DNA of 64,000 nucleotides from Teredinibacter turnerae T7901 (GTDB lineage: Bacteria > Pseudomonadota > Gammaproteobacteria > Pseudomonadales > Cellvibrionaceae). The notes beneath the pieces were generated by a model. That model worked only from the letters and a program-made list of their open reading frames with translations, was not told where the DNA came from and ran no database searches. Shown in pieces: positions 44,033 to 54,316 of the stretch; the stretch's first letter is position 1, and every line of letters begins with the position of its first letter. Position numbers and translations under genes: made by a program. The stretch lies in the NCBI RefSeq assembly GCF_000023025.1, contig NC_012997.1, positions 4,709,125 to 4,773,124 on the forward strand, given 5' to 3'.

Positions 44033-46129
44033 TTAGGGTGCGGCTGGAACCACCATGGGGGCTTCCAAGCGCGAGCACTGTGATCCTTTCGGTGCGTTGA
44101 ATTCAGACCAGTCAGTAGAAATCGCCTGAATTGTCGCGGTGTCGTGGTAGCCATCAACCTCGGTTGATGAACGTGAGCATGGAGCGTACACCGATGGGAT
44201 GCTGTTGTTTACAGCGTAGAGGTGCATACCATTCATACCCAATACTGTGAACTTACCAGACTCCGCAGTCACCGCATCAGCCAGGAACTCGTTGTTGTAA
44301 ACACCAGAGTAGCGGTGATACTTGTCGAGGCCTACGAACGAACCAGAAACACTATTTGGATCTTGCTCAGGATCGTTGATCTTGTTATCCACAACCATCG
44401 CGTAAGAAGAAATAAACTGTTCAGAGCGCTCTTCTGTACGAATGTGACCATTAGCCGCAAAGTTTTCTGGGTTAGCTGTAGTGCTTAACTGATAAGCTGT
44501 GCGGTCAGAACCCGGTACACGCAAAGTTAATTTCGCTTTTGCACCAGACCCGCCCAGGTGATTACCACGGAACCAGTTGTTAGACACAACCAGGCCCCAG
44601 CTACCCATAACACGGGAGTTGTGCTCGTCCGAAATATTTACCTCATTGCCGGCCATACCGCTGTTAACAATCATGCACGAGTTGAAACAGCCGATATTAA
44701 TCAGTGGCAAACTACCTGTGTAACCCTTGATCACAGAATCTGTGATGAAAGAACCATAAGGGTAGTGCACATTCGCGCAGTCAAGCTTGTCGGTTTTGCC
44801 GCACCAGTTTGCATTGGATGCGAAATAAATGCGTCCAAATCCGTCTTCGTTAGGCGTTTCAGACCAGTCCATATCCAGGTCGTGCGCAGTCATCAAGGTT
44901 ACCGCCTGACCGCCAGTTAAAATACCCACACGCAATCCGGTTACGGTGATATCGTAGGCCCAACCTGAGCGCACGGTGCGATCGCCATTTGGCGCGTCTT
45001 CAGCAACAAAGGTATCGAAAGTCGCTGCGGTCGTATCGTTCACGAGTTCACTACCCACGTAGATATTGCCTACCACCGGGCGCGAACCCACACCGTAGGT
45101 GTCAATGGTCACGTTCTTCTCACCGTGGCTGATACCAATGTTGGAGTAAGTCACTTCTGAACCACGCTGATAGAGGACACGGTTCCCACTGTATTCGCCC
45201 GGTAGCAAGCTATCGTTGGCATGGATCGCGCCTGCTGGACAACCTTCCCAATTCGAGGTTGCGGAAATACAGTAGGTCTTTTCAGGTGCATAGGCATCTT
45301 CCTGCGTTTTTATCGCAACTTCGACAGCTGCGGTATCGTACTCGCCAAAGGTATCCTGCACGCGCACCTGAACATTAAACACACAAGCACCGTCGCCTGC
45401 TTCGTCACCAAAGTAGTTCCACACCCAGTTCGGGTCGGTAGCCCCTTTACAGTCAAATGTGTGGATTGCTCGCGGCGCTCCGCTCACCTGGCTGTTACGG
45501 CTTTTGCCAGTTGTATTGAAGTAACCAGAATCTGTGTCGTCGAAGTTAAAATGATAAGTCAGTTTCGATACAGCAATGGCTTCCGCATCGGTTCCGCCCA
45601 GGTAATCCGTCTCGTTAAATGACGTGGACTTCATTGCCGAGAAGTACATGGTTTCCGGCGCAACCCCAACCTTGCGGGTCAACACGTTCAGGCGGGCAGT
45701 TACAGCGCTGCCAACCAAAGGTGCTGATTCAGGCTGCGTAACTACAGTGACGTCGCGACCAACAGTGGTGGTCTCGCCTTGGGAGTCAGTCACGCTATAC
45801 AGCACTCGGTAGGAACCCGGCTCCTCGGTGTTCAGTTCGCTGGTATCGACAGTTACGCTACTGTAAAGGTCTTCGCCATCTGAGCCGATTGCTTCCAGTA
45901 CACCCATATCTTCGTAATCAGAACCCAGTTCGACAGACACAGATTGCTCGCCAAGAATGGTCAGCAAAGGCGCTTCGCTTGTAGTGGATTCTTTTGATTC
46001 CGGCGCCTCATAGCCAGAACGAATTACGTCTGACTGAATGTTGCTATTACCAGCTGTCCCTGCAGTAACCTGACTTGCTCCGCAAGCGGTGAGTAGTAAG
46101 AAAGTTGGTGCAGCAACGAAAGTTTTCAT
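44033..46129 (-). CDS. Large lipoprotein A (Ig-like, PKD-like, beta-helix type)
   Basis: This protein of about 698 residues starts at 46129, chosen because of its signal peptide and lipobox MKTFVAAPTFLLLTACGAS. A short linker is followed by an Ig-like domain (about 50-135; VELGSDYEDMG), a PKD-like domain (about 140-285; FSAMKSTSFNETDY, FDFDD-type) and a long C-terminal region (about 300-698). That region has repeated glycine- and asparagine-rich strands that look like a right-handed beta-helix, with [26 protein letters not shown] strongly conserved in all three paralogues. Six conserved Cys suggest disulphides. It is exported to the outer membrane. The function is unknown; polysaccharide binding or cleavage is an inference from neighbouring genes. 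Confidence 0.8.
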   Translation of the reverse strand: MKTFVAAPTFLLLTACGASQVTAGTAGNSNIQSDVIRSGYEAPESKESTTSEAPLLTILGEQSVSVELGSDYEDMGVLEAIGSDGEDLYSSVTVDTSELNTEEPGSYRVLYSVTDSQGETTTVGRDVTVVTQPESAPLVGSAVTARLNVLTRKVGVAPETMYFSAMKSTSFNETDYLGGTDAEAIAVSKLTYHFNFDDTDSGYFNTTGKSRNSQVSGAPRAIHTFDCKGATDPNWVWNYFGDEAGDGACVFNVQVRVQDTFGEYDTAAVEVAIKTQEDAYAPEKTYCISATSNWEGCPAGAIHANDSLLPGEYSGNRVLYQRGSEVTYSNIGISHGEKNVTIDTYGVGSRPVVGNIYVGSELVNDTTAATFDTFVAEDAPNGDRTVRSGWAYDITVTGLRVGILTGGQAVTLMTAHDLDMDWSETPNEDGFGRIYFASNANWCGKTDKLDCANVHYPYGSFITDSVIKGYTGSLPLINIGCFNSCMIVNSGMAGNEVNISDEHNSRVMGSWGLVVSNNWFRGNHLGGSGAKAKLTLRVPGSDRTAYQLSTTANPENFAANGHIRTEERSEQFISSYAMVVDNKINDPEQDPNSVSGSFVGLDKYHRYSGVYNNEFLADAVTAESGKFTVLGMNGMHLYAVNNSIPSVYAPCSRSSTEVDGYHDTATIQAISTDWSEFNAPKGSQCSRLEAPMVVPAAP

Positions 46130-46545
46130 GCCCCTATTACCTCTGTAAGTAGTGTTTTTTAAAGTGAGTTGCAAAGTTAAATGTGTTGTCTGAATGAATC
46201 AGGTTGAACATATTTAATACTATAGAATTAACTATGTATGCAGAACGCCACGACAAACTTACTACTTGAGAATGGTGTCACGAGATTTATTATAATACTA
46301 TTGAATGATCACATTTTAACCGGAAGGGGTTCAACAAATTGGGCGCAGGAAACATCGCAGCCCAGGAACGCGTGGAGACATGGCATGCCACGTTCGAAAA
46401 ACAGTCCAGCGCGGAGCGAGTCTAACGGCGTAAAAACCGTTGTCAGGTAGCGAATCAAACAGGAATTAGCCGAAATTTAAGTCACGAAATTTCGGCAACA
46501 TACGGTTCAAGAGGGGAAAAGCAACGGAAATAAAATTATTGCGAA
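46130..46545. other. Gap between the lipoprotein A and GMC small-subunit genes
   Basis: This 416-bp AT-rich gap on both sides of 46200-46320 should hold the promoter of lipoprotein A. TAATACTAT-type boxes occur at 46215 and 46290 but none has a clear partner. No small gene with a ribosome-binding site was seen. Confidence 0.35.
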
Positions 46546-46995
46546 TTAAGAAGCACTTTCCATATTCGCAAAACGCATGACCGGGTTCGAACACGGGCGC
46601 TCGAGAGGATCGAAGAAACCAATGTATTGCAGTCTGCGCTGCTCATCGGCCCCATTTTGAAAAAAATCCGTGGCGAGTAGAAAACGGCCCACCACATCAT
46701 TTTCAAGACGTCGCAACGCATGCCCTTGCGGCAACAATGAATAGGGCGTTACTACGCGCAATGGCCAGGCGACCAGTGCCAGCATTTGTAAACGCTTCGC
46801 TTCCTTCTCCTTGTAGTGAATGTATTCAACGGCAAATTTCTGAAAGGTACCATCAGCCACTTTCAGATAGCCGAGACGGCGCTGCAATATGGAGACAACG
46901 ATAGCTTCTGGTTTGGCGGTAATCCCCGTATAGGTCATTACACCCACTACCGCAGCGCCCGCTGCCAGCAAAATATTTCGACGGCTAATTGCCAT
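46546..46995 (-). CDS. Small subunit of a membrane-associated GMC dehydrogenase, Tat-exported
   Basis: This protein of about 149 residues starts at 46995 (CAGGAG six bases upstream). The first residues MAISRRNILLAAGAAVVG hold a twin-arginine signal followed by a hydrophobic stretch. The rest resembles the gluconate 2-dehydrogenase subunit 3 family, with FAVEYIHYKE and a C-terminal FFDPLERPCSNP. Such small subunits are exported with their flavin partner. The gene follows the GMC oxidoreductase with 26 bp between them, so they form one transcription unit. Confidence 0.68.
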   Translation of the reverse strand: MAISRRNILLAAGAAVVGVMTYTGITAKPEAIVVSILQRRLGYLKVADGTFQKFAVEYIHYKEKEAKRLQMLALVAWPLRVVTPYSLLPQGHALRRLENDVVGRFLLATDFFQNGADEQRRLQYIGFFDPLERPCSNPVMRFANMESAS

Positions 46996-47021
46996 AATCA
47001 ACTCCTGTCATTATCGCGCGG

Positions 47022-48461
47022 CTACACCGGCGAAGCTTGGCCTTTTAATTTTCGCGCGGCGCGCAAGGAAAGCGCAGAAAGCGTAAGCGTCGGATTTGCC
47101 GCTGGACAGGTGGTAAAAACGCCACTTCCCAGGCACAGTAAATTTCGCACTTTGTGATGGACTTGATTCGCATCCACAACGCTTGTCGCTGGGTCAGTTC
47201 CCATGCGGGTTGTACCCTGAATATGCGCTTCCCCGTCGAGTGTTTCCGGCACCTCGACCTTATAACTTTCCACAGGCATACCGGACAGCAATTCAGCGAC
47301 AAAACTGTCTGCCATCGCGAATGCTGTTTTTCCGTAATCGGAGTTATCCACGTAGTTCACTGCGGGTTTGCTCGGATCTACGTCCGAAATAGCCACATAA
47401 TTTCGTTCTTGGGGAAGCTCCTCAAATACCAGCTTAAAATAGCCTCGTTCCTGCCAGCGTCCGCGCTCGGCGCGCAACCAGGGCAAGTTCCAGTTTTCCA
47501 CCAGAAACCCTGGGTGATCACGGCGAAACTCACCATCCAGTTTCATTGCACCATAGCCTGTGGTGATGGTGCTACCGTCGTAATTTTTAACGCCGTCCAA
47601 GAGGACGTCCACGGAAATTGCAATCTGCTCATTAAGGTAGCGACCCAGCGCTGGGTCAGTTAACCCAGATTTGAGGAGGATAAATGGCGACATAATGCCA
47701 TGTGCACCTACCGCAGCGAGATCACATGTCACGCGATGCTGCTCACCAGCGGACTCGTAAAGTGCTCCGACAACTTGACCGTTTTGAATATCGAGCTGAA
47801 CCACATTTGCTTCGGTAATCAGCGTAACCCTGGGGTCTGCATAAACCGCCCGCATATGAAAATCGACCTGGAACTTTGCAGCGACCGGACAGGACTCGCA
47901 GATACCATTCGAGCAACAGACAGCACGCCCACTACCCGGCGCACTCGGGCGTGCGCAGGGCATTGCGAAATGTAAACCCGGGTATTTTTTTGCAAATTCC
48001 CGATCCAGACCATTCAATCGGTGAGGGGGAAGCGGATAAGGACGGGAGCGGGGAAACACAGAGGTTTCGCCACCGCTGATTCCCATTAGATCTTCGGCAT
48101 CGCAATAATAGGGCTCCAATTCACTGTATTGAAACGGCCAATCTTCCCCGCGACCGTACAGCGACGCGGTTCTGAAGTCATTGGGGTGCATCCGCGGAGA
48201 GTTGCCCGTCCAGCAGGTACCACCACCAAAGCCAAGTCTTTGAACCCAGACTTTGCTCGGATTCAAATTGATCATCGTTTTGTGAAAAGGCATCCCCTTT
48301 GCTTCGGCATAGTTTTTGCCTGGGGTAGCGTTATTAATCAAGCCTCGCTCAAGCACAACGACGCGCTCAGTTTCGGGCGCCCACTTGAGGTACTCATGCA
48401 GAAAGAAGGTCGATGCAAAACCGGACCCTACTACCAAGGTATCAAAATGCTTCACTGCCAT
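47022..48461 (-). CDS. GMC-family FAD oxidoreductase
   Basis: This 479-residue flavoprotein has an FAD-binding VVGSGFAS motif (about 10-16), LGFGGGTCWTGNSPR, and the C-terminal signature GTTRMGTDPATSVVD ... GVFTTCPAANPTLT. GMC enzymes oxidise alcohols, sugars or sugar acids. Cys clusters CCSNGICESCP (about 185) are unusual and could bind metal or form a disulphide. It has no signal of its own and probably travels with the Tat subunit downstream. It lies between the lipoprotein and polysaccharide genes and may oxidise a sugar there. Confidence 0.82.
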   Translation of the reverse strand: MAVKHFDTLVVGSGFASTFFLHEYLKWAPETERVVVLERGLINNATPGKNYAEAKGMPFHKTMINLNPSKVWVQRLGFGGGTCWTGNSPRMHPNDFRTASLYGRGEDWPFQYSELEPYYCDAEDLMGISGGETSVFPRSRPYPLPPHRLNGLDREFAKKYPGLHFAMPCARPSAPGSGRAVCCSNGICESCPVAAKFQVDFHMRAVYADPRVTLITEANVVQLDIQNGQVVGALYESAGEQHRVTCDLAAVGAHGIMSPFILLKSGLTDPALGRYLNEQIAISVDVLLDGVKNYDGSTITTGYGAMKLDGEFRRDHPGFLVENWNLPWLRAERGRWQERGYFKLVFEELPQERNYVAISDVDPSKPAVNYVDNSDYGKTAFAMADSFVAELLSGMPVESYKVEVPETLDGEAHIQGTTRMGTDPATSVVDANQVHHKVRNLLCLGSGVFTTCPAANPTLTLSALSLRAARKLKGQASPV

Positions 48462-48705
48462 TGCGAATTACTCGAAAATCCATCCAATTCATTTGCCACA
48501 AATTCTCGCATACTTTTCACCGAATTGACTATTTAAAATGCTAAATTGTTCGATGCTGCGAAACGTGCAAATTAATCCCGATAGAAAGCATTCCGTGTTT
48601 TCCCATCAAAAAAATACAAAAGCACATCGAGCAGTTATCTCAGGTACAATGATTTAATCATTAAAAAAGCCACTATTTTTCGCTTCTGTAATTAAGGACA
48701 TCGCT

Positions 48706-50319
48706 GTGGAAACATCACAACAGAAAACGCTACGATTTTTCTTTTTAGGACTTTTTCTCATCGGCTTCATCTCCCGCGTACTTCCTTTATTTTTGGGTGA
48801 ATCGCGAATCTTCGAGCAATTCCCCACAGAAGATGGCTACCTGATGCTAACGATTGCGAGATACCTCGCACTTGGATTTGGCATGAGCACAGCTGATGGA
48901 ACCTTAATAACTAACGGCACACAGCCCTTTGTTACTTTTATATGGTCTCTGGGATTTTTACTCACCGGCGGCAGTAAGCTGGGAGGTGTAATCTTTGCGC
49001 ACCTCATTCAGGTATTAGTCAGCATAGCCTTTGCCTGGGTCATGTATAAACTCGCAAAAAAAATATTCCATAAGCACTCGCCGATTTACGCACTGGGTTT
49101 ATCTGCGGTACTGTTTACCAGCCCACAACTGCTGCCTCACTCCATGAATTTTTTGGAGACGGGGTTTTACGTTTTCATTATTGCCTGCGTGATGTACGTT
49201 TTTTACGAAACCGAAGAGGAGGCAGCCACACCGTGGAGCATACAGAAATCGCTGCTGGTCGGTGTACTCTTGGGGCTGATGTTCTGGGTGAGAATAGACT
49301 CGGTTTTCATTATTTTCGCCGCATGCATTACCTATCTTTATCGCGGTAGTGACTTAGGCATATCTCACATAAAACAGCGCTTTATTCGGGTACTTATCTT
49401 CGGCGCAACCAGTGTGCTAATCGCATCGCCTTGGCTAATCTATAACTATATCTATTTCGGCTCGATCATGCCGATAAGCGGGCAAGCGCAAAACGCGCGT
49501 ATGCTGGCGCAGAATGCACCGGTTGTTCCTTCCACCTTGCTCGAGTATTTGCTGGTATTCATACCTATCCCATCTTCATTGCAGGAAAAAATACCTGTCA
49601 TATTATTTTCCACGATAGCGATGCTCGGTGCAGCGGCTATCGCAGTGAAGGCGTTCTTCAAGGTTGAAAAACCGCAAAAAAGTCTCATCCTCATGGGGTT
49701 GACCACCGTCGTTTGTTTTACCATCTACTACGGTATCTTCTTCGGCGCTAAACACTTTGTTGGGCGGTACTTCGCCGCGACAGCCCCGTTCCTCGCTCTG
49801 TTTTCACTAGGTATGGTTATCTTCCTGCTGCAAATCATCGGCGAGAGTAGCAGAGGACTACTCAAAACGGGCGTAGCTGCACTAGCGGTTGTAATTTTTG
49901 CAGTGGAAGCCGGCCTCAATTACCGCATTTTTCAAACCGGCGTACCTCACGCTCACATTCAAGTCGTAAACTGGGTTGAAAGTCATGTACCGGAAGATAC
50001 CTGGGTCGCAGCAGTACAAACTGGGACTTTAGGTTATTTCCACGACAAGACCTACAATCTGGATGGCAAGGTAAACGCAGAAGCACTCAAGGCTAAACAC
50101 GGCGAAGCCTATTGCCCTGAAACCAAAGCGAGCACCGAATCTGAGCAAAACTGCCTGATGTACTACATCGTACAAAGTGATATTCAGTATCTTGCCGACT
50201 GGAGTGGCCTGGCTGGATGGGCTGAACTACCTCCACTACTGGATTACTTCACCCTGGAAGTTAGCGATGCGAAGAAAAACCTGACCGTCTTCAAGCGCAA
50301 GGGAGCGCCCAGCAAGTAG
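48706..50319 (+). CDS. GT-C type membrane glycosyltransferase
   Basis: This 537-residue protein has 11 or 12 hydrophobic segments. A first periplasmic loop contains FPTEDGYLMLTIARYLALG, whose acidic pair is typical of GT-C enzymes that use lipid-linked sugars. A soluble C-terminal part (about 440-537) ends with a Lys-rich tail. The start is GTG with AAGGA seven bases before it. It is the first gene of the plus-strand polysaccharide unit. The donor could be polyprenyl-linked, possibly the arabinose lipid made by the 21645-26126 operon, but nothing proves it. Confidence 0.7.
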   Translation: METSQQKTLRFFFLGLFLIGFISRVLPLFLGESRIFEQFPTEDGYLMLTIARYLALGFGMSTADGTLITNGTQPFVTFIWSLGFLLTGGSKLGGVIFAHLIQVLVSIAFAWVMYKLAKKIFHKHSPIYALGLSAVLFTSPQLLPHSMNFLETGFYVFIIACVMYVFYETEEEAATPWSIQKSLLVGVLLGLMFWVRIDSVFIIFAACITYLYRGSDLGISHIKQRFIRVLIFGATSVLIASPWLIYNYIYFGSIMPISGQAQNARMLAQNAPVVPSTLLEYLLVFIPIPSSLQEKIPVILFSTIAMLGAAAIAVKAFFKVEKPQKSLILMGLTTVVCFTIYYGIFFGAKHFVGRYFAATAPFLALFSLGMVIFLLQIIGESSRGLLKTGVAALAVVIFAVEAGLNYRIFQTGVPHAHIQVVNWVESHVPEDTWVAAVQTGTLGYFHDKTYNLDGKVNAEALKAKHGEAYCPETKASTESEQNCLMYYIVQSDIQYLADWSGLAGWAELPPLLDYFTLEVSDAKKNLTVFKRKGAPSK

Positions 50320-50397
50320 TCGAGTTAGGTATTAAACGAGCATCTCTTTTTAGGTAACTGTGTTTTGTTTCATAAGATCTTTCAACGGAAGTACTAA

Positions 50398-51744
50398 GTG
50401 CCGAATTTACTCGCAAACATCGCTCTTTACGGGTGGCCTTTAGTTGCGTTTTGGATAATGAAAAAGCAGCGACTCAACCAAGCGGTTGTATTGCTGTTTT
50501 TAATTCCTTACATGTGGCTGCCCTATGGAATGCGATTCGATTTGCCGCTATTGCCTCCAATTGACAAATGGACCCTACCGGCACTTACCGCGTTTTTTAT
50601 GCTGAAAGCCAGGGATAAAAACTTTAACTTGTTTCCAAACTCGCGGTTTTTAAACACTGTCTTGATTGGTGTATTTCTGTCTCCCGTTCTCACAGCGTTA
50701 ACGAATACTGATGTACTGGACTACGGTTTGAATGTTCGCCCAGGCATGTCGTTTCAGGACATTATCAGTGGCGGGTTCAATAATTTCGCACTTATTTACA
50801 TCCCATTGGTGATAGGCGCGCACTTTCTAGGCTCCGAAGATGCCAAGAAAGATTTTGTATTCCTACTGGCGGTTTGGGGCCTCGTGTATTCTCTTCTATG
50901 TCTCTGGGAAATAAAAATGAGCCCACAACTACATAGAGAGATATACGGTTTTACCACCACATCCTGGCGCCAGCAAATTCGAAACGGCGGGTTTCGGCCA
51001 GTCATTTTTATGGGACATGGGTTGTACGTAGCCATGTACATGTCTATGGCAACCATTTGTGCCATGTTACTTTTTAAAGGCAAACACAAGTTTATGCAAA
51101 AGCAGGGAATGTTAAAGGTGTTTTACCTTTTTGCCATTCTTATCCTGTGCAAAACCTGGAGTGCAGCAATCTATTCGATACTATCATTTTTCATTATTTT
51201 CTTCTTCGGCAAACGAAAATGGTTATATCTCGCCGCTGCACTCTCCGTAATTGTGTTTTTGTACCCCACTTTACGTGCCGCCGGATTAATTCCCGTTAAT
51301 CAAATCAACGCTTACTTCACCGAGTTAGATGAAGACAGAGGCGGCAGTCTGGGCGTCCGCTTAAAAAACGAAGACATATTGTTAGATAAAGCAAGAGAAC
51401 GAGCATTGTTTGGCTGGGGTGGCTGGGGCAGACAGCGCGTCTACTCCGAATACACCGGTGAGGACTTAACCATTGCGGATGGTACCTGGATCATTATTTT
51501 TGGCCAAGTTGGCTGGTTAGGCTATCTGTCGATATTTGGCGCGCTATGCGGCTCTATTGTGGTAGTTTATTTAAGGTATAAAAATGTTGCTGAGGAGGCC
51601 ATACCACCGTATACGGCGGGGCTTGCCGTTATCCTGTCGATGAACCTGGTCGATTTAGTACCCAACTCCTCGCTGAGCCCACTCACCTATTTAATGGCTG
51701 GCTCACTGTTTGGCGCACTCACCCCTATCAAAAATCGGACATAG
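50398..51744 (+). CDS. Wzy-like O-antigen/polysaccharide polymerase
   Basis: This 448-residue protein has about 12 membrane segments and a large periplasmic loop around 300-370 containing DEDRGGSLGVRLKNEDILLDKA. Its shape and position match Wzy/O-antigen ligase family members, which polymerise lipid-linked repeat units in the periplasm. The start is GTG with CGGAAG six bases upstream. It follows the GT-C gene by 78 bp. Sequence conservation in this family is poor, so the call rests on topology and neighbours. Confidence 0.65.
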   Translation: MPNLLANIALYGWPLVAFWIMKKQRLNQAVVLLFLIPYMWLPYGMRFDLPLLPPIDKWTLPALTAFFMLKARDKNFNLFPNSRFLNTVLIGVFLSPVLTALTNTDVLDYGLNVRPGMSFQDIISGGFNNFALIYIPLVIGAHFLGSEDAKKDFVFLLAVWGLVYSLLCLWEIKMSPQLHREIYGFTTTSWRQQIRNGGFRPVIFMGHGLYVAMYMSMATICAMLLFKGKHKFMQKQGMLKVFYLFAILILCKTWSAAIYSILSFFIIFFFGKRKWLYLAAALSVIVFLYPTLRAAGLIPVNQINAYFTELDEDRGGSLGVRLKNEDILLDKARERALFGWGGWGRQRVYSEYTGEDLTIADGTWIIIFGQVGWLGYLSIFGALCGSIVVVYLRYKNVAEEAIPPYTAGLAVILSMNLVDLVPNSSLSPLTYLMAGSLFGALTPIKNRT

Positions 51745-51780
51745 TCTGTTCGCGCCATCGCCTAGCTCAGGAAATTTACA

Positions 51781-53157
51781 TTGAACATAAAAAGAAAAAC
51801 TTTCCATTCGACCGCGATACTCGTTTCCGGCTACATGGTGTCGCAGATAATAAGATTTGGTGGCAGCCTAATAACTACACGACTACTCGCACCCGAACTA
51901 TTCGGGATTATGGCAGTGGTCACTTCAATCGCAACACTGGTAGCGCTTTTTTCGGATGTCGGCCTCAATCTGAGCGTCATCAGAAGCAAGCGTGGTGACG
52001 ACCTCACTTTTTTGCGCACGGTATTCAGCTTCAAAGTATTGCAAACCAGCGCACTCGCGACTGTAATTGTAACCTTGGCATTGATTTTTTATTGGCTGAA
52101 TTCGCATAATCTCTTAGCAGAAGGTTCGGTGTATGCCACAAGTGAACTCAGCATCGCACTCTCGATTGTTGCTATTGCCGTTTTTATGCAGGGCTTCCGA
52201 TCTATCCAGATCGAACTGGCTGCCAGAAACCAAAATGTTGGTCGCCAAACCGCCATCGAAATTTCTGCTCAGAGCTGTTCACTACTGTTTATTGTTTTAC
52301 TCTCCCGCGAAAACCCATCAATCTATGCCCTTGCGTTTGCTCAAGTTGTTTCAGCATTTGTAACGGTAGCGGGCAGTTACCTGCTATTCCCACGTAAAAC
52401 ATTTGGCTTCGCCTGGGATAAAAGCGCTGTTAAAGAAATTATTTCATTTGGCAAGTGGATTCTGGGTTCCACAGCCATTGTTGGTATTTCGAACAATCTC
52501 GACAAACTCTTGTTTGGATTTTTACTTACCAGCACCCAAATGGGCGTGTACTCGATAGCTGCGTTGATTTTTAACGCCATGGACACAGTGTTCAAGCGCA
52601 TAAATGCCGCCCTCTTCCCCGCTATTAGCCGCGTTATTAGAGAAGGTAAGAGCGACCTTTCCAAGGTCTACTACAAAATACGGCTTTACCGGGATTTAGC
52701 GGTCTGTATTCCCTCAGGGCTCGTACTGATTAATGGTGACATTCTAATTTCGCTCCTCTACGACGATCGCTATTTGGACGCCGGTTTTTATCTTCAATTG
52801 TTGACGATTGCTCAGCTTATCGAATGCTTTTTCTACAAAAACCAACTGCTCATTTCACTAGGTGAGACGCGGCTACAGTTCGACCTCGCCATAAGGCGAC
52901 TGGTTGCACTCATAATATTCGTCCCTGCTGGTTACTACTTTTTTGGGGTAACAGGAATATTGCTCGCACTGTCTGCGAGACGCCTAATTGGAGGCTGGTT
53001 GATATTTATTCGCTACAGAGAACATTGCGAAATAAAAATACAATATGAGCTGCGCACGGTAGCAATAATTTTGACCAGTATCGCGTTTTGGTTTATTGCA
53101 CGAATGGCATTGCTTCACGTATTTCCGGCACTCGACCCACAAATGCCCGGTTTGTAG
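51781..53157 (+). CDS. Wzx-like polysaccharide flippase
   Basis: This 458-residue protein has 12 or more hydrophobic segments and typical Wzx/RfbX features near the N-terminus: STAILVSGYMVSQIIRFGGSLITTRLLAPELFGIMAV. It is thought to flip undecaprenyl-linked repeat units to the periplasm. The start is TTG with AGGAA seven bases upstream. Paired with the Wzy-like gene it makes a Wzx/Wzy-dependent pathway. Confidence 0.82.
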   Translation: MNIKRKTFHSTAILVSGYMVSQIIRFGGSLITTRLLAPELFGIMAVVTSIATLVALFSDVGLNLSVIRSKRGDDLTFLRTVFSFKVLQTSALATVIVTLALIFYWLNSHNLLAEGSVYATSELSIALSIVAIAVFMQGFRSIQIELAARNQNVGRQTAIEISAQSCSLLFIVLLSRENPSIYALAFAQVVSAFVTVAGSYLLFPRKTFGFAWDKSAVKEIISFGKWILGSTAIVGISNNLDKLLFGFLLTSTQMGVYSIAALIFNAMDTVFKRINAALFPAISRVIREGKSDLSKVYYKIRLYRDLAVCIPSGLVLINGDILISLLYDDRYLDAGFYLQLLTIAQLIECFFYKNQLLISLGETRLQFDLAIRRLVALIIFVPAGYYFFGVTGILLALSARRLIGGWLIFIRYREHCEIKIQYELRTVAIILTSIAFWFIARMALLHVFPALDPQMPGL

Positions 53158-53279
53158 CGCGATACAACCAAAAAGCGTAAAGAGCTTCAACAACCACTCC
53201 CACAGAGTTATAAACTGTGCCTTTGCATGAAACAGGCAAGGCATACCAAATTAGAATTTCGCCCTCAGGATGCTTTGCG

Positions 53280-54308
53280 ATGGACATCAGTATTGGAGTC
53301 TTTTGTTACAACGAGCAAGACACAATAATTCAAACCCTGAACAATATTTTCGAACAGGATCTATTTAGGTCTGAGCACAGGTGCAGAATTTATGTGCTCG
53401 CTAACGGCTGTCGCGACAACTCCATCCCGCTTATACGTGAGTGGGAAGCTAAACTCAGCCTAGAAAAGCAGCTGCAATTCGAACTGCTGGAACTTGGGTT
53501 CGCGGGAAAATCCAGAACCTGGAACCATTTTGTTCACAACGTGCTAAGCAGAGAATCGGATGCGGTTATCTTCGCAGATGGAGATATCGCAATTCCAGAC
53601 CCAGCGGTTTTCAGCAAATTGGTGGGAATGGTTGAAAATTCGGAACTGCTTTTAGCCTCCAGCAGCTTACCCATAAAAGACATAGAGCATTCGGGCGAGA
53701 AGCCAAAGGGCCTGGATAAGCTCATCAAAATGGGCGCTGCCGACTTTGAAACTGTCCGCCACTCTATTTGCGGGCAGCTCTATATTGCTCGCGCTTCAAC
53801 GGTTAAAGATATTTATATGCCTATCGGTTTGCCCGTCGAAGATGGATTTTTACGCGCAATGATCATGACAAACCTTTTTACTCAGGAACGGGACCTCAGG
53901 AGAATCGATTCGGAGAAAAGTATCTGGCACGTTTACGAATCCCTGAGAGGAATACGATCATTGATACGTCATCAGATACGTATCGTTATTGGCACCACGA
54001 TCAATCGTCTTATTTTTCAACGCCTCGATTCACTGCAAGACAGAGACAGCCGCATCGCGGAATTGCGCAAAAGTAGCGAAGATGAAAGCTGGCTCAAAGA
54101 TCTAATTAACAGCAGCTTACCTGAGTTTCCTTACGGATACATTCACCCAAAATTTATTTTAAAGCGTACCAAAAGCTCTTTCGAAAATAAAAAGCATAAA
54201 AGCCTGAAGGGCATCGCAAGCATACTGTTTGGCTTGGCATTTGATATCACTGTGTATATTTTTGCCAATATCAAAATGTCACGCGGTAATAGTGCGGGAT
54301 TTTGGTAG
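53280..54308 (+). CDS. Family 2 glycosyltransferase
   Basis: The protein is about 342 residues. It has the GT-A fold start MDISIGVFCYNEQDTI, ADGDIAIPD (metal-binding Asp) and VEDGFLRAM (acceptor/catalytic acidic residue). A C-terminal hydrophobic stretch may anchor it. It would add a sugar to the repeat unit on the cytoplasmic side. The start is set at the ATG at 53280 because the motif begins there and AGGA is upstream; the open frame begins 21 codons earlier without a site. Confidence 0.82.
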   Translation: MDISIGVFCYNEQDTIIQTLNNIFEQDLFRSEHRCRIYVLANGCRDNSIPLIREWEAKLSLEKQLQFELLELGFAGKSRTWNHFVHNVLSRESDAVIFADGDIAIPDPAVFSKLVGMVENSELLLASSSLPIKDIEHSGEKPKGLDKLIKMGAADFETVRHSICGQLYIARASTVKDIYMPIGLPVEDGFLRAMIMTNLFTQERDLRRIDSEKSIWHVYESLRGIRSLIRHQIRIVIGTTINRLIFQRLDSLQDRDSRIAELRKSSEDESWLKDLINSSLPEFPYGYIHPKFILKRTKSSFENKKHKSLKGIASILFGLAFDITVYIFANIKMSRGNSAGFW

Positions 54309-54316
54309 ACAAAAAA

